DNA from: Flavobacteriales bacterium
GTDB lineage: Bacteria > Bacteroidota > Bacteroidia > Flavobacteriales_D > Parvicellaceae
Direction of reading: 5' to 3'
Assembly (NCBI GenBank): GCA_020635565.1
Contig: JACJZN010000008.1
Span: forward strand, 1-64,000
Length of the DNA stretch: 64,000 bases
Positions 50,570 to 59,044 of the stretch are shown one piece after another. How positions within the stretch are numbered: position 1 is the first letter of the stretch; each line of letters starts with the position of its first letter. The notes under the pieces are model-generated. The model saw only the letters and a program-made list of their open reading frames with translations, made no database searches and was not told where the DNA came from. The position numbers and the translations under genes were made by a program.

Positions 50570-51817
50570 ATGAAAAGAGTAGTTGTAACAGGAATGGGAG
50601 CCTTGACTCCGATAGGGAATAACCTAAATGACTATTGGAATAATCTGGTAGCAGGTGTGAGTGGAGCCGCTCCGATCACTAAGTTTGATGCTGGTCTTTT
50701 CAAAACTCAATTCGCTTGCGAAGTTAAAGACTTCGATGCTGAGAAAATTATTGAGCGAAAAGAGGCGAGGAAACTCGACCTCTTTTCCCAATATGCTATG
50801 TTTACAGCAACAGAAGCAATGGAAGACGCTAGTTTCAACCTGGAAAAACTGAATCTTGATAGATGCGGGGTGATCTGGGGATCAGGAATTGGTGGACTTC
50901 AAACTTTTCAGGAAGAATGTTTTACGTTCGCTGAAGGAGATGGTACTCCTAGATTTAATCCTTTCTTTATTCCTAAGATGATCGTAGATATTGCTGCTGG
51001 GCATATATCTATGAAATACGGTTTGCGAGGACCTAATTATGTTACAGTCTCTGCATGTGCCTCATCTACTAATGCTATGATCGATGCTTTGATGTTGATC
51101 CAATTAGGTAAGGCAGATGTAATTGTAACAGGAGGATCTGAAGCAGCTGTTAATATTGCTGGTGTAGGAGGGTTTAATGCCTTGAAAGCGCTTTCTACTA
51201 GAAATGAATCTCCGTCTACGGCTTCGAGACCATTCGATGCTACAAGAGATGGTTTCGTGCTTGGAGAAGGTTCGGGTTGTTTGATCCTTGAAGAATTGGA
51301 GCATGCGAAAGCAAGAGGTGCTAAGATCTATGCTGAGGTTGTTGGTGGTGGATTATCTGCTGATGCCTATCACATGACAGCCCCTCATCCGGAAGGGTTA
51401 GGCGCAATTAATGTAATGAAATTAGCATTAGAAGACGCTGGCATGAAACCTGAGGAAATTGACTATGTTAATGTTCATGGTACTTCTACTCCGCTAGGGG
51501 ATGTTGCAGAAACAAAAGCCATAAAAGAAGTATTCGGAGCACATGCTTATAATCTGAATATCAGTTCTACTAAATCCATGACTGGTCACCTTCTTGGTGC
51601 TGCCGGTGCGATTGAAGCTATTGCCTGTGTGAAGGCAGTTCAGGAAGATATTGTTCCTCCTACAATCAATTTTGAAGTAGAAGATGAAAATATCGATTAC
51701 AAACTGAACTTTACTTTCCATAAGGCTCAGAAGAGAGAAGTAAGAGCGGCTCTATCCAATACGTTTGGTTTTGGTGGTCACAATACTTCAGTAATCGTTA
51801 AGAAATACAATGGGTAG
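50570..51817 (+). CDS. fabF: Beta-ketoacyl-ACP synthase II
   Basis: Elongating condensing enzyme of fatty acid synthesis, 415 residues. The nucleophile C163 lies in VTVSACASSTNAM, the two histidines in NVHGTSTPLGD and SMTGHLLGAAG, and the conserved Lys in SSTKSMTG. The glycine-rich end ALSNTFGFGGHNTSVIVK is typical. It overlaps rnc by 8 bases. acpP, fabF and rnc are very probably one operon. Confidence 0.97.
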   Translation: MKRVVVTGMGALTPIGNNLNDYWNNLVAGVSGAAPITKFDAGLFKTQFACEVKDFDAEKIIERKEARKLDLFSQYAMFTATEAMEDASFNLEKLNLDRCGVIWGSGIGGLQTFQEECFTFAEGDGTPRFNPFFIPKMIVDIAAGHISMKYGLRGPNYVTVSACASSTNAMIDALMLIQLGKADVIVTGGSEAAVNIAGVGGFNALKALSTRNESPSTASRPFDATRDGFVLGEGSGCLILEELEHAKARGAKIYAEVVGGGLSADAYHMTAPHPEGLGAINVMKLALEDAGMKPEEIDYVNVHGTSTPLGDVAETKAIKEVFGAHAYNLNISSTKSMTGHLLGAAGAIEAIACVKAVQEDIVPPTINFEVEDENIDYKLNFTFHKAQKREVRAALSNTFGFGGHNTSVIVKKYNG

Positions 51818-52523
51818 TTTCTTCTTTTGGAACCTCAAGAAGTCTGATCGAGAAAAACAAATCAACTACCTAATTCAATCTAATTTTGGACTGAAGCCCA
51901 AGAAGTTTGCCTTATACGAACAGGCTTTAACGCATAAGTCCTACCTCAACAAAAATACAGATCAAGTTCATAATGAACGTTTGGAATTCTTAGGAGATGC
52001 AGTAATCAGTACTGTAGTTGCTGAGGTTTTGTTCTACCGCTATCCATCAAAATCAGAAGGCGAACTGACGCAGATGAGAGCTCGAATCGTCAGTCGAGAT
52101 AACCTAAATCTAATTGGAGATAAAATTGGATTGGAACCTTTCATTAATTATCAGAAAACAAGAAACAAATTCAAATCTTTGATGGGAAATACGGTCGAAT
52201 CGATCGTAGGCGCGATCTTCATTGAGTTTGGGTACAATAAAACTTCTGAAGCATTGAAGAAGAATATCTTTAATGAACAATTCAATTTTGAAGAAGTAGT
52301 TACCTCTAATGTGGATTACAAGAGTCAATTGATCATTCAATGCCAACGAAATAAGCAGGAAATCAAGTTCGAACAAATTGAAGAATCGATGAGTGCCAGT
52401 GGTAAACCGATCTTCACGATGGCGGTAATTATTGATGGCGTTGAGAAGAGTAGGGCGGATGCTCCTTCTAAGAGAAAGGCTGAACAAATGGCAGCCGAGG
52501 TAGTGCTCAATGAAAGCAATTAA
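51810..52523 (+). CDS. rnc: Ribonuclease III
   Basis: Double-strand RNA endonuclease for rRNA and mRNA processing, 237 residues. The signature helix is NERLEFLGDAVIST with catalytic Glu and Asp, followed by GNTVESIVGAIFIEFGY (second acidic pair). The C-terminal double-strand RNA-binding domain (about 165-235) has DYKSQLIIQCQRN, VIIDGVEKSRADAPSKRKAEQMAAEVVL. Start MGSFFFWNLKK overlaps the end of fabF by 8 bases. Confidence 0.95.
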   Translation: MGSFFFWNLKKSDREKQINYLIQSNFGLKPKKFALYEQALTHKSYLNKNTDQVHNERLEFLGDAVISTVVAEVLFYRYPSKSEGELTQMRARIVSRDNLNLIGDKIGLEPFINYQKTRNKFKSLMGNTVESIVGAIFIEFGYNKTSEALKKNIFNEQFNFEEVVTSNVDYKSQLIIQCQRNKQEIKFEQIEESMSASGKPIFTMAVIIDGVEKSRADAPSKRKAEQMAAEVVLNESN

Positions 52524-52578
52524 AACTCTCTTGTTGAATAACTCATTTTTCTTTCTGTAAAGCAGCAATTCATTCAGG

Positions 52579-52586
52579 TAAATTTG
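52579..52586 (+). promoter_or_regulatory. -7 element before the glycosyltransferase gene
   Basis: TAAATTTG fits TAnnTTTG and ends 8 bases before the ATG at 52595. If used, the message would be nearly leaderless, or the start would be the ATG at 52622. Confidence 0.35.
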
Positions 52587-52594
52587 TGGATTAG

Positions 52595-53713
52595 ATGTTC
52601 ACTTTAACCTTTTCAAATATTATGCTTTGGCTGGCTGGTCTCTTTTTTCTGATCCAGCTGATGTTTTACGTGTTTATTTATCTGCGCATATCAGTTAAGG
52701 GGAAAAGAGAAGCTGAAACAAATGATCTAAAGCCGCTGTCAGTAGTGATTTGTGCAAGAAATGAAGAACAGAATATTCTGAATTATCTTCCGAAGATACT
52801 TGCTCAGGATTATCCAAAATTTCAGGTTATTCTAATTAATGATCGTAGTTGGGATGAAACCTGGGACGTGATGGAGGCAATGGCCAGAAAGGATGAAAGG
52901 ATAACTTTGGTAAACATTCCTGATAGTGGTAAAGATGGTTTTGCTAAAAAGTTTGCTTTGACAGTTGGTATAAAGGCAGCAAAACACGATCAACTAATTT
53001 TTATTGATGCCGATTGTTATCCAGAAACAGATCAATGGTTGAAGAAGATGGCTTCAAAGTTCTCTACCCAAAAAAGAGTTGTATTGGGTGCTGGAGCTTA
53101 TCTAAAGCATAAAGGATTAACCAATAAATTGATCAGGTTTGATACGTGTACCATTGCTGCTCAATACTTGTCATTTGCAAAGGCAGGGATTCCTTACATG
53201 GGAGTGGGAAGAAATTTGGCCTATAAGAATGAGTTATACGACAGTGTGAGAGGTTTTAAAAGTCATTATCATATTCCAAGTGGTGACGATGATCTGTTTG
53301 TTAATGAAGTGGCGGATAGTCAAAATACAACCATCTGCTTCGAACCTGATGCGATAACATTTAGTGAACCTGAAGAAACATTTAGAGATTGGAGAATCCA
53401 GAAGAGAAGACACATGACCACTGGAAAATTTTATAAAATGAAGCACAAGTTGCTCTTAGGTCTGTTTCCGTTGTCTTATGTTCTTTTTCTGGTGTTTGCT
53501 ATCATAGCAGGTGTTACGAATCCCTTTTGGTATATTCCATTAACAATGATAGGAGTACGTCTTATACTGCAATATGCGGCTAATTGGAGAGTTTTCAAGA
53601 CTATGCAGTCGAAAGATGTTTTTTGGATGATTCCAGCCTATGAATTAATAATGCTAATTTTGAATCCGTATTTGAGTTTAACCGGCAATAAATACAACAA
53701 ACTACGATTATAA
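52595..53713 (+). CDS. Family 2 glycosyltransferase, membrane-bound
   Basis: A 372-residue GT-A glycosyltransferase. One membrane helix at the start (about 8-28) is followed by the catalytic domain: SVVICARNEEQNI, INDRSWDETWDV, FIDADCYPETDQWL with the DxD metal motif, YMGVGRNLAYKN, SGDDDLFVNEVA and RDWRIQKRRHMTTGK, a QxxRW-like element. Two to three helices follow at the C-terminus (from about 283). It probably builds a surface polysaccharide or glycolipid; acceptor unknown. The next gene starts on its stop (TAATG). Confidence 0.9.
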   Translation: MFTLTFSNIMLWLAGLFFLIQLMFYVFIYLRISVKGKREAETNDLKPLSVVICARNEEQNILNYLPKILAQDYPKFQVILINDRSWDETWDVMEAMARKDERITLVNIPDSGKDGFAKKFALTVGIKAAKHDQLIFIDADCYPETDQWLKKMASKFSTQKRVVLGAGAYLKHKGLTNKLIRFDTCTIAAQYLSFAKAGIPYMGVGRNLAYKNELYDSVRGFKSHYHIPSGDDDLFVNEVADSQNTTICFEPDAITFSEPEETFRDWRIQKRRHMTTGKFYKMKHKLLLGLFPLSYVLFLVFAIIAGVTNPFWYIPLTMIGVRLILQYAANWRVFKTMQSKDVFWMIPAYELIMLILNPYLSLTGNKYNKLRL

Positions 53714-54336
53714 TGAGTCAAGAAGAACAATTCGATTTAAGTCATTTGTCTGAGAAGGCACAGTATGACTTTGATCTTGTGCAAAAAGCAGTTCACAAAA
53801 GTGATCAGCAAGCCTATGCAGAGTTGATGGATAGGTACAAGGACTCTATTTATTTTATGTTGTTGAAAATGGTGAACGATTCAGATGATGCAGATGATCT
53901 TACGATCGAGGCATTTGGGAAGGCATTCAACAGATTACATCAATATACTCCGAATTTTGCTTTTAGTACGTGGTTATTTAAAATTGCCACGAATAACTGC
54001 ATAGACTTTATTCGAAAAAAGAAAAAGAATGTTCTTTCTCTCGATAATAGATATAACAATGACGATGGTGACTCATTGATGATCGAACTGAAAAGCGAAA
54101 CGAGAAATCCGGAGCAGGAAGCAATTCGAGATCAAAAGATCCTGATCATGCGAGAAGTAGTTATGCGTCTTAAACCTCGATACAAAGAACTGGTGGAGAT
54201 GCGTTATTTCAAGGAAATGAGCTACGAAGAAATCTCACAAGAATTGGATCTTCCTCTTGGAACAGTGAAAGCACAACTCTTCCGAGCAAGAGATTTTTTA
54301 GCAAACATCCTTAAAAATACGAAGGAGAACATTTAA
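53713..54336 (+). CDS. RNA polymerase sigma factor, ECF type
   Basis: A 207-residue sigma factor with regions 2 and 4 only. Region 2 has DADDLTIEAFGKAFNRLHQYTPNFAFSTWLFKIATNNCIDFIRKKKKN, whose parts include the -10-binding helix. Region 4 has RYKELVEMRYFKEMSYEEISQELDLPLGTVKAQLFRARDFL as a helix-turn-helix. Anti-sigma gene is not adjacent. In this arrangement it overlaps the glycosyltransferase by one base and precedes rsmG by 5 bases. The start gives an unusually acidic first 20 residues. Confidence 0.93.
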   Translation: MSQEEQFDLSHLSEKAQYDFDLVQKAVHKSDQQAYAELMDRYKDSIYFMLLKMVNDSDDADDLTIEAFGKAFNRLHQYTPNFAFSTWLFKIATNNCIDFIRKKKKNVLSLDNRYNNDDGDSLMIELKSETRNPEQEAIRDQKILIMREVVMRLKPRYKELVEMRYFKEMSYEEISQELDLPLGTVKAQLFRARDFLANILKNTKENI

Positions 54337-54341
54337 CCGTT

Positions 54342-54980
54342 ATGCGAGTTAAAGTTGATTATTCATCTTATTTTCCAAAGGCCTCCAAGAAGCAAATTGA
54401 GCAACTTGAGGAACTTTATGATCTGTACCTTCACTGGAATGCGCAGATCAATGTGATCAGTCGGAAAGACATGGATAACTTTGACGAAAGGCATGTTTTA
54501 CATTCATTAGCTATTGCGAAAGTAATGGAGTTCTCACCTGGTAGTAAGGTGCTGGATATTGGCACCGGAGGAGGCTTTCCAGGAATACCATTGGCCATCT
54601 TGTTTCCCGAAGTAGATTTTCATTTGGTAGATTCGATCGGAAAAAAGATCAAAGTAGTAAATGAAGTTGCAACTGCACTTGATTTAAAAAATGTTCGAAC
54701 TACTCATGAGCGTGCAGAAAACATCAAAGAACAGTATGATTTTGTGGTGAGTAGGGCAGTGACTCGAATGAATAACTTTATGCCTTGGGTAAGAGGTAAA
54801 TTTCTTTCAAGAAAATTGAATCCCCTTCATAATGGAATCCTTTATTTGAAAGGGGGAGATATACATGAAGAACTAAATGAAGTGGATACGAAACATTTGC
54901 CAAGTATTCATGATATCTCAAAGTTCTATCCACAGGAATTCTTTGATACCAAAAGAGTGGTTTACTTTAGGATGAAGTGA
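54342..54980 (+). CDS. rsmG: 16S rRNA (guanine-527-N7)-methyltransferase
   Basis: RsmG methylates N7 of G527 in 16S rRNA; its loss gives low-level streptomycin resistance in other bacteria. The 212-residue protein has the SAM motif KVLDIGTGGGFPGIPLAILFP, then HLVDSIGKKIKVVNEVA, ERAENIKEQYDFVVSRAVTRM and a typical end RVVYFRM. It belongs to the glycosyltransferase-sigma-rsmG run, with 5 bases between sigma and rsmG. Its stop directly abuts the stop of convergent rlmN. Confidence 0.95.
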   Translation: MRVKVDYSSYFPKASKKQIEQLEELYDLYLHWNAQINVISRKDMDNFDERHVLHSLAIAKVMEFSPGSKVLDIGTGGGFPGIPLAILFPEVDFHLVDSIGKKIKVVNEVATALDLKNVRTTHERAENIKEQYDFVVSRAVTRMNNFMPWVRGKFLSRKLNPLHNGILYLKGGDIHEELNEVDTKHLPSIHDISKFYPQEFFDTKRVVYFRMK

Positions 54981-56039
54981 TTAATTCACTCCATTCTTAT
55001 TCGCCAGCTGACCACAAGCTGCATCGATATCCTTTCCTCTACTTCTTCTGATGTTCACAATCACATTCTTGCTTTCCAAATATTTAGCAAAAGCATCCAC
55101 TTTTTTCTCGTCAGCTTGCTGATAAATACCACCATCAATTGAATTGTATTCAATAATGTTCACTTTGCATGGGACATGTTTGCAGAACTCCGCCAATTCT
55201 TTTGCATCATCGATCTCATCATTGAAATTCTTGAAGATAATGTACTCATAAGTTACACGCGTACCTGTCTTTTCATAGAAATATTTCAGTGCTTCTGCAA
55301 GATTTTCCAATGTGTTGGATTCATTGATCGGCATGATCTTACTTCGCTTTTCATCGTTGGCAGCGTGAAGACTTAATGCCAGATTAAATCGAACTTCATC
55401 ATCTCCGAGTTGCTTGATCATCTTGGCAATTCCAGCTGTAGAGACAGTAATTCTCCTTGGAGACATCGCCAATCCATCTTCTGAGGTAATATGGTGGATC
55501 GATTGAAGAACGTTCTTGTAATTCAATAAGGGTTCTCCCATGCCCATGTAGACAATATTGGACAAAGGAATGTCGTAATTCTCTTTAGCCTGATTGTTAA
55601 TTAAAACTACTTGATCATAGATCTCATCAGCATTTAGGTTTCTTACTCTTTTCAGTTTTCCTGTAGCACAAAAATCACAGGTTAAACTGCAGCCTACCTG
55701 AGTTGAAACACACGCTGTCATTCTTTTAGAAGTAGGGATCAAAACACCTTCTACAACAGCACCATCCGCCAATTTGAACGCATCCTTAATCGTTCTGTCA
55801 TTGCTCTTTTGGGCTTCCGCAATTTCCAGAAATCGAATCTCAAATTTTTCATCCAATTTATCACGAAGGTCTTTAGAGAGGTTCGTCATACTTTCAAATG
55901 ATGTAGCTCCCTTCTTCCAGAGCCATTCATATACTTGTTTAGCTCTGAAAGGTTTATCTCCAATCTCAGTAAAGTAGTCTTTCAACTCCTGAAGGTCTAG
56001 TTGACGAATGTCAATCTTATTTGTAGTTGCTGGTGCCAT
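54981..56039 (-). CDS. rlmN: 23S rRNA/tRNA adenine C2-methyltransferase
   Basis: Radical SAM enzyme that makes m2A2503 in 23S rRNA and m2A37 in tRNA. The 352-residue protein has CSLTCDFCATGKLKR (iron-sulfur cluster cysteines, about 117-124), SNIVYMGMGEPLLNY, LALSLHAANDEKRSKI and the reactive Cys pair, near RGKDIDAACGQLA at the end. The ATG at 56039 is used: MAPATTNKIDIRQLDLQE. Upstream frame opens at 56078, but that lies within the terminator of queA. The T-run of that terminator touches the ATG. Confidence 0.95.
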   Translation of the reverse strand: MAPATTNKIDIRQLDLQELKDYFTEIGDKPFRAKQVYEWLWKKGATSFESMTNLSKDLRDKLDEKFEIRFLEIAEAQKSNDRTIKDAFKLADGAVVEGVLIPTSKRMTACVSTQVGCSLTCDFCATGKLKRVRNLNADEIYDQVVLINNQAKENYDIPLSNIVYMGMGEPLLNYKNVLQSIHHITSEDGLAMSPRRITVSTAGIAKMIKQLGDDEVRFNLALSLHAANDEKRSKIMPINESNTLENLAEALKYFYEKTGTRVTYEYIIFKNFNDEIDDAKELAEFCKHVPCKVNIIEYNSIDGGIYQQADEKKVDAFAKYLESKNVIVNIRRSRGKDIDAACGQLANKNGVN

Positions 56040-56047
56040 AAAAAAAA

Positions 56048-56076
56048 GTCCAGACCTCCATTTGGAGTGTCCGGAC
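56048..56076 (-). terminator. Bulged-stem terminator between queA and rlmN
   Basis: On the minus strand GTCCGGAC-A-CTCC-AAAT-GGAG-GTCTGGAC is followed by T8 and then the rlmN ATG (56039). Structure and most of the sequence equal the hairpin before rsmE (8576-8600), read on the other strand, including the single bulged base 4 bp from the loop. Confidence 0.85.
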
Positions 56077-56106
56077 AAAGTTATAAGTATTATTATTATT
56101 AGAGAA

Positions 56107-57156
56107 TTAGATGATTAACATCGCATCTCCGTAAGAATAGAATCTGTATTTCTCTTTGATAGCTTCTTTATATGCCTCCATGATCAGATCATATCCGCCA
56201 AAAGCACTTACCATCATGATCAATGTTGATTTTGGTGTATGGAAGTTCGTGATCATGGCATCCGCAATTCCAAAATCATAAGGAGGGAAAATAAATTTAT
56301 TCGTCCATCCCATGTATGGTTTAACAACATTATCTACAGACAAAGAAGTTTCCAAACCTCTCATTACAGTAGTTCCTACTGCAACAACTCTGTGTTTGTT
56401 TTTCTTTGCTTCGTTGATAACATCACAACATTTCTGATCGATCTCTAGTTGCTCAGAGTCCATTTTGTGTTTGGTCAGATCTTCAACTTCAACAGATCTG
56501 AATGTACCTAGGCCAACATGAAGTGTCATTTCTGCAAAATTTACGCCTTTAATCTCCAGACGCTTCATCAGATGTTTGCTAAAGTGAAGACCAGCAGTTG
56601 GAGCTGCAACAGCACCTTCATGCTTAGCAAAAATCGTTTGGTATCTTTCTTCATCAGAGATTTCTGCTTCTCTTTTGATGTATTTTGGAAGGGGAGTTTC
56701 TCCCAAATAAGTAATCCTTCTTTTGAACTCCTCGTACGGACCGTCAAAAAGGAATCTCAAAGTTCTCCCTCTAGAAGTAGTGTTATCTATAACCTCAGCA
56801 ACTAGGTCATCGTTGTCACCAAAATATAATTTATTTCCGATTCTGATCTTTCTTGCAGGATCCACCAAAACGTCCCATAGAAGAGACTCTCTATTTAATT
56901 CTCTAAGAAGAAATACTTCGATTCTTGCTCCTGTTTTCTCTTTGTTTCCGTATAGTCTGGCAGGGAAAACTTTTGTGTTGTTCAAAACGAATACATCTCC
57001 GTCATCAAAATAATCGATTACATCTTTGAACATTTTATGTTCAATGGTTCCTTTCTCTCGGTTCACTACCATCAGTCTAGATTCATCTCTTTCATCCGAT
57101 GGATATTCTGAGACTAGATCAGCAGGTAGGTCAAAATCAAATTCAGATAACTTCAT
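56107..57156 (-). CDS. queA: S-adenosylmethionine:tRNA ribosyltransferase-isomerase
   Basis: QueA moves the ribosyl group of SAM to preQ1-tRNA, making epoxyqueuosine in the anticodon of four tRNAs. The 349-residue protein shows LSEFDFDLPADLVSEYPSDERDESR, FVLNNTKVFPARL, PLPKYI, EGAVAAPTAGLHF, TLHVGLGTFRSV and VVAVGTTVMRGLET, plus NFHTPKSTLIMMVSAFGG. All are family hallmarks. Other queuosine genes are not in the window. It is followed by the terminator at 56048-56076. Confidence 0.96.
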   Translation of the reverse strand: MKLSEFDFDLPADLVSEYPSDERDESRLMVVNREKGTIEHKMFKDVIDYFDDGDVFVLNNTKVFPARLYGNKEKTGARIEVFLLRELNRESLLWDVLVDPARKIRIGNKLYFGDNDDLVAEVIDNTTSRGRTLRFLFDGPYEEFKRRITYLGETPLPKYIKREAEISDEERYQTIFAKHEGAVAAPTAGLHFSKHLMKRLEIKGVNFAEMTLHVGLGTFRSVEVEDLTKHKMDSEQLEIDQKCCDVINEAKKNKHRVVAVGTTVMRGLETSLSVDNVVKPYMGWTNKFIFPPYDFGIADAMITNFHTPKSTLIMMVSAFGGYDLIMEAYKEAIKEKYRFYSYGDAMLII

Positions 57157-57255
57157 GTGTTACTTTTAATTAAAAAAATTTTAGGGTTGCAAATGTAGGC
57201 ATAAACAATGAACTGCGCAAAGGGAATTATAGTTCAATGTGAATTGCGAAATAAA

Positions 57256-57693
57256 CTAGAAATCAAGCAACTCGTCATTATTTTTTCCTCTTGTGGCAAG
57301 ACTCTCTCTACTGCGATAATGTTTAACTCCTTTCACTAGAGTTACAATTCCAAAAAGGGAGATGATAGCTGAGATCCAGCTTGGAAATCCGCTGACCACA
57401 ATTTCAATTATAAGCCAAAGTACACCTACTGAAGTTATAATAATTCCAGCTGCAATTCCGTTTCTAATACCAATGGCATTTAGTCCTCCTGTGAGTTCTT
57501 TTTCTTTTGCTAACCTTCTTGCATCGTCTTTCTCCTTCTGTTTTTCATAAGCATCATGATCCACATTGTAATCCTCGCAATCAGCATCAAATGTTGCATA
57601 ATCATCAGTAAGACCACAGACCACTCCTCTCTGTAAATCAAATTTTCGGTTTTTACAGATCTGACAAAATTTGAGTTGATGTTGTCTTTCCAT
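57256..57693 (-). CDS. Zinc-ribbon membrane protein
   Basis: A 145-residue protein. The first 40 residues carry four cysteines in a ribbon-like plan (FCQICKNRKFD, VVCGLTDDYATFDADCEDY). A charged helix (about 45-68) is followed by two membrane segments (about 77-100 and 104-122) and a short tail. The class is common in Bacteroidota without known function. It follows DUF58 by 4 bases on the same strand and probably belongs to the same transcript. Confidence 0.75.
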   Translation of the reverse strand: MERQHQLKFCQICKNRKFDLQRGVVCGLTDDYATFDADCEDYNVDHDAYEKQKEKDDARRLAKEKELTGGLNAIGIRNGIAAGIIITSVGVLWLIIEIVVSGFPSWISAIISLFGIVTLVKGVKHYRSRESLATRGKNNDELLDF

Positions 57694-57697
57694 GGTG

Positions 57698-59035
57698 TTA
57701 CAGCATTCCTCGGGACTTGATCTCCAGATATTTATTAATCGTATTTACAGATAGATCTTGGGGCTTGGTCAAAATACTTTGGATTCCATATTTTCTCAAC
57801 TCGTAGGCGATCAGTTCTTTTTCCAGAGCAAATTTACGAGCCATGGTTTTGTAGTAGATGTCTTTCGTTTTATTTGATTCCATGTTTGCCACACTCTCCA
57901 ATTCTGTGTTTTCAAAAAAGACAACCACAAGCAAGTGGTTTTGATTTAGTTTTCTGAGCAAGTGAATATTTCTTTTGAGGGCATACATGCTTTCAAAGTT
58001 GGTGAAGAGCAGAAGCATACTTCGTCCTTTGATAATGTTGCGAGAACCAAAGTAAAGTCGTTCATAGTTGGCATCCATGAACTTGGTTTTCTGGTTATAT
58101 AAAGTATCTAGAATTTTTCGTAATTGACCAGCATTACTTTCCGCTGGCAGCTGGGCACCAAGTTTGTCTGAAAATGTAATCACCCCAGCTTTGTCTCCTT
58201 TTCGAAGAATAATATTGGACAAAACAAGAGATGAATTGATCGCGTGATCCAGAAGTGTCAATCCTTCAAAAGGCATTCTCATGGATCGACTTTTATCGAT
58301 CACACAATAGACTTGCTGAGAACGTTCTTCTTGATATTGATTCACCATTAACTCTCCCTTTCTACTCGTTGCTTTCCAGTTGATCGTTCGTATGTCATCA
58401 CCTTGTACATAATTCTTGATCTGTTCGAATTCGTTATTGTTTCCTAATCTTCGAACCCGTTTGATGCCTTGAAAAATAGCGGTTTTGGAGAATACCTGTA
58501 ACTCATACTTCTTCATCTGAAGAATGGATGGATAAACTTTTACTTCTTGGTGTAAAGGAAGGTTAATCCTTCTTTCGATTAGTCGAAGTATGGTAGAGAC
58601 ATAGACATTAAGATCTCCAAATTCGTATTCTCCTCTTTTAGTTGGTTGTATAGGGTAACGAAGTTCTTTTGTCTCACTAGGTTTTAAAAACATGAAATGT
58701 TCAAAATCTCGGATTTGCAACTGATAAGGTAATTCATCTATTATTCGTAAACTGATCGGCTGTTTGTATTTACTTGTGATCTGCAAACGAACAATATTTT
58801 CATCACCCAATGAAAGTTGTTTGTTGATGATTCTTCTTCCCTTTATTTTGGATTTAGAAAGAAATAAGACCATGATATCTACTACTACCAAAGATAGTAA
58901 TACCATAAGAGCAACATGTGCAATAGGAAAGATTACTGGCCATACGAAGGCCAGACAATACATGGCCACTACTATCGTCCAGTAGAGGAAGAAGATCTTT
59001 CGAATATATAGTGCTCTGATAAATCTCATGGTCAT
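57698..59035 (-). CDS. DUF58-domain protein with VWA-like fold
   Basis: A 445-residue protein with two membrane segments at the start (about 14-58), a beta-sandwich (about 70-185) and the DUF58/VWA part: KATSRKGELMVNQY(Q)EERSQQ and VYCVIDKSRSMRMPF, whose DxSxS metal-binding site reads DKSRS, then KGDKAGVITFSDKLG. DUF58 genes accompany MoxR ATPases, as here (9 bases between). Such pairs probably act as chaperone-like activators of other proteins; the target in Bacteroidota is unknown. Confidence 0.92.
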   Translation of the reverse strand: MTMRFIRALYIRKIFFLYWTIVVAMYCLAFVWPVIFPIAHVALMVLLSLVVVDIMVLFLSKSKIKGRRIINKQLSLGDENIVRLQITSKYKQPISLRIIDELPYQLQIRDFEHFMFLKPSETKELRYPIQPTKRGEYEFGDLNVYVSTILRLIERRINLPLHQEVKVYPSILQMKKYELQVFSKTAIFQGIKRVRRLGNNNEFEQIKNYVQGDDIRTINWKATSRKGELMVNQYQEERSQQVYCVIDKSRSMRMPFEGLTLLDHAINSSLVLSNIILRKGDKAGVITFSDKLGAQLPAESNAGQLRKILDTLYNQKTKFMDANYERLYFGSRNIIKGRSMLLLFTNFESMYALKRNIHLLRKLNQNHLLVVVFFENTELESVANMESNKTKDIYYKTMARKFALEKELIAYELRKYGIQSILTKPQDLSVNTINKYLEIKSRGML

Positions 59036-59044
59036 TTATTCCAA

